Part shown: one piece after another, positions 61,873 to 64,000 of the stretch
How the letters are laid out: each line of letters begins with the position of its first letter
Numbering within the stretch: the stretch's first letter is position 1
NCBI GenBank assembly: GCA_029532415.1
Contig: JAQOTA010000017.1
Span: 124,001 to 188,000 of the forward strand
Direction of reading: 5' to 3'
Origin: Marasmius tenuissimus
Lineage: Eukaryota > Basidiomycota > Agaricomycetes > Agaricales > Marasmiaceae
Length of the DNA: 64,000 bases
The notes under the pieces: generated by a model
Databases searched by the model: none
What the model was told of the DNA's origin: nothing
The model's input: the letters and a program-made list of their open reading frames with translations, nothing else
Position numbers and translations under genes: made by a program

Positions 61873-62821
61873 CTAAGCCTGACCACGAATCCGTCTAGCG
61901 GCATCGTCGTTGGGCGAAGAATTGCCAAATCCGCATCCGCCGTCACGCTCCTGAGCAATGACGGGGCCTGCACATTTGCCAGAGTTAAAACCACAGCAGC
62001 CGGACTGGCATTCACCGTCGTTGGCGCAAGGGCCAGTAATGAATTGAGTACCAGCAGGCTTGCCGCTACCAGCTGCACCGCCGGCGGCTCCACCATTGTT
62101 CTGACCTCCGTTATCGTTGCCCTGAGCTGCTCCATCGTTGGTGTTGGCAGGAGGGTTAGCGGGAGTTTGGGGAGCAGCAGATTGGCCACGGAGCACGCGA
62201 GCTGCATCGTCGTTGGGGGATGAGTTTCCGAAACCACATCCTCCGTCACGTTCCTGAGCGATGATAGGACCGGCACATTTGCCAGAGTTGAAACCACAGC
62301 AGCCCGATTGGCATTCACCGTCGTTGGCGCAAGGGCCAGTGATGAATTGAGTACCAGCAGGCTTGCCGCTGCCAGCTGCTCCACCAGCAGCTCCACCGTT
62401 GTTCTGAGTTCCGTTGTTGCTGTTGGCGCCGTTGTTCACATTGCCGCCATTGTTCGCGTTGCCACCTCCGGGAACGAAGGGGTCGTTGGGGTCTCGGGGA
62501 GGCTGGCCACGGAGTTTGCGAGCGGCATCATCATTAGGAGTGGCGTTTCCGTGTCCACATCCTCCGTCACGTTCGAGAGCAATGACGGGCCCAGCGCATT
62601 TGCCAGAGTTAAATCCACAGCACCCACTGGCACAATCGGCGTCAGACTGGCACGGTCCAGTGATGAATTGTTTGCCTGCTTCCTGGCGAGGAACGACAGC
62701 AGCAGAGGCAACTAGTGATCGGGGCGAAAATGATTAGGGAATGAACGAAAAAACCACAAGTGTTGAAATTTTACTCACGGTTGATGGCAAGGAGTGCAAA
62801 AACTAGGAAGAATTTGGCCAT
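61873..62821 (-). CDS. Secreted protein with three BAS2-like Cys-rich repeats
   Basis: A secreted protein of about 290 residues. The ATG at 62821 gives the signal MAKFFLVFALLAINLASA, split by an intron near 62713-62778. A short VVPRQEA stretch follows, then three copies of a six-Cys module of about 55 residues: QFITGPC ... C.SGCCGFNSGKCAGP ... ERDGGCGFGN ... PNDDAAR. Copies 2 and 3 are almost identical, while copy 1 differs more. Linkers are Asn/Gly/Ala-rich low-complexity runs. The module matches the fungal biotrophy-associated secreted protein 2 (BAS2) type, usually present once per protein; three in tandem is unusual. Host interaction is suggested by the family but not shown here. Other possible roles are in the wall or in development. 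Confidence 0.87.
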
Positions 62822-63933
62822 TATGACTATTCAATCGAATGAAAGAGTGTTGTGAAGAGTCGTAAACTTGAAGCAGAATTGAAGAAGTAGATGTTGACCA
62901 GCAGGCGCTGCCTTAACAATGAAGAGACGTGAAAGAAAGTGGTGGGTGGGGAATAAGGTTGAAAAGTCAACACGGCCCCTTTTATATGGCTAAAAGGAGG
63001 AGTGCCGAGTGGCTCGTTTACAGTGCCATAGGGTGCGATCCTATTATTGTGGAGCGGACTGTCTCATGACAATGTACCCGGACGCATGTAGCCGTAACGG
63101 GAAGAATGGGCTCAGTGGGATAGGAGGAAAAAAACGTAAATCGTATGCAAAGGACTCCCAGTGACTCCCAAGCGCTCCCAAAGCCCATTCAGGACTCCCG
63201 AACAAGTTGGCCAACAAGGAGCAAACAAAGTCAAACGGCCCCGCTCAATTGTGCTGATGTAAGTGGACCATAATTCCCACGATACCCTTCAAGTTCCCCT
63301 GAAGCCGCCGAGTTCAACTTGGCACTAACCTTCCACTGCATAGTCTGAGCCGTACTGTGTCCTTCTTCCTCTCGGGTCGTAGCAGCCTGTACATCTCTGT
63401 GATATCGCAAAATTTTACTTCAATCATGATTCATCCAGGTCTCTGGGTACCTCCTTTGTCCGATTACTGATGTAGCCTCAGTCATATTATGGTATCAACG
63501 ATATCAACGAATGTTTGTTACTCGATGCGGCCCATGCAAAATTCAAGCTGTAAAACGCCGCGGCAGTACATCATACAACGGGGGTTTGGATCTGGAATTC
63601 AGCTTGGTTCTACTTATGCGGCAGGTGACTAACGATGCTGCTGTGGACTTTTCTCCACAGCCCTTTCCCCGATCGTCCCAATCATGGCCTGCATTAAACT
63701 ATTTCTTGTTGTACTCTTGTCTCCTAGCGGATCGGGCCGCGAACTTGCATGTGTAGCCCTTTCCAATTCCTAGTTTATCTAGTACCCATTCGACAAAACG
63801 GTGGTGTTCGATACACCACGCCCTCTGGGTCACACAAGGTTGCTATGGCGGCATCCATTCAATGCCCGGTTCGTCTAGATATACATAATGTACACATCTG
63901 ACTCTACAACAACTCCCCAAAGAGTCAAGATGG
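62822..63933. other. Upstream region of the Cys-rich gene; no gene
   Basis: 1.1 kb. It contains a minus-strand TATA box near 62980, three CTCCCA copies at exact 10-bp spacing (63155-63180) and a fourth copy near 63194. An 81-codon frame at 63511-63756 is not convincing. Confidence 0.5.
62980..62986 (-). promoter_or_regulatory. TATA box of the Cys-rich repeat gene
   Basis: TATAAAA on the minus strand, inside CCATATAAAAGGGGCC, about 160 bp before the ATG. A strong core promoter would suit a highly expressed secreted protein. Confidence 0.6.
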
Positions 63934-64000
63934 CTACTCCTCGCACTCATCAAGCTTCAAAAGTTTCATAGCATTCCCCTTCTTGAATGCACGCAGCTCG
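63934..64000 (-). CDS. Probable 3' end of a gene running off the window
   Basis: On the minus strand the last 67 bases give an open frame reading LRAFKKGNAMKLLKLDECEE before a TAG at 63936-63934. The composition is protein-like and the frame is open to the window edge. The fragment is too short to name, and chance is possible. Confidence 0.35.
   Translation of the reverse strand, partial: ELRAFKKGNAMKLLKLDECEE

Noticed and set aside
63511..63756. 81-codon plus-strand frame near the right edge
   Set aside because: No signal, domain or splice context; composition like intergenic sequence.

Overview
The window is nuclear DNA from a filamentous basidiomycete, most likely an Agaricomycete. Genes are dense, lie on both strands, and are split by many short (about 50-65 nt) GT-AG introns. 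Fungus-restricted families are present: a DUF6606/DUF3638/DUF3645 giant protein, a FunK1 kinase, DUF2408, a SKN1/KRE6-type GH16 protein and a BAS2-like secreted Cys-rich protein. I see no bacterial-type operons, CRISPR, rRNA or tRNA.

Region 1 (1-26.9 kb) is one giant gene (start 466, stop 26863) that originally coded for about 3,200 aa and is now broken many times over. Two Ty1/copia LTR retrotransposons sit in one exon, in the same orientation. Element 1 spans 8470-18780 (TSD ACCTG) and element 2 spans 19033-25119 (TSD GACGT). Only about 250 bp of host exon separates them. The host reading frame resumes exactly across both target-site duplications. The host exons also carry four in-frame stops, each explicable by a C:G to T:A transition, and one 1-nt frameshift. 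Element 2 has LTRs that read as identical and an intact 1,733-aa Gag-Pol ORF. Element 1 has one in-frame TGA and an unusually long 4.2-kb leader holding older repeat debris.

Region 2 (27-38 kb): a membrane-anchored ADAM-type metalloprotease with a 6-nt microexon, a decayed FunK1 kinase, an F-box protein and a single-pass membrane protein.

Region 3 (38-53 kb) is housekeeping: DUF2408 protein, tropomyosin, ATP synthase alpha subunit head-to-head with mitochondrial ribosomal protein bL21m, a cytochrome P450, the ALG3 mannosyltransferase, and a GH16 SKN1/KRE6 cell-wall protein.

Region 4 (53-64 kb): a stretch with a duplicated scrap of the PRP40 3' end, a secreted ricin-B-fold lectin, splicing factor PRP40, a TMEM14-family protein, a PQ-loop protein with a GC-AG intron, a secreted protein with three Cys-rich repeats, and the probable 3' tip of another gene at the right edge.

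I found no clear new multi-gene system. The most notable things are the multiply disrupted giant gene with two young copia insertions, the composite leader of element 1, the ADAM microexon, and the duplicated PRP40 fragment. All exon boundaries are by eye from GT-AG signals and frame continuity.
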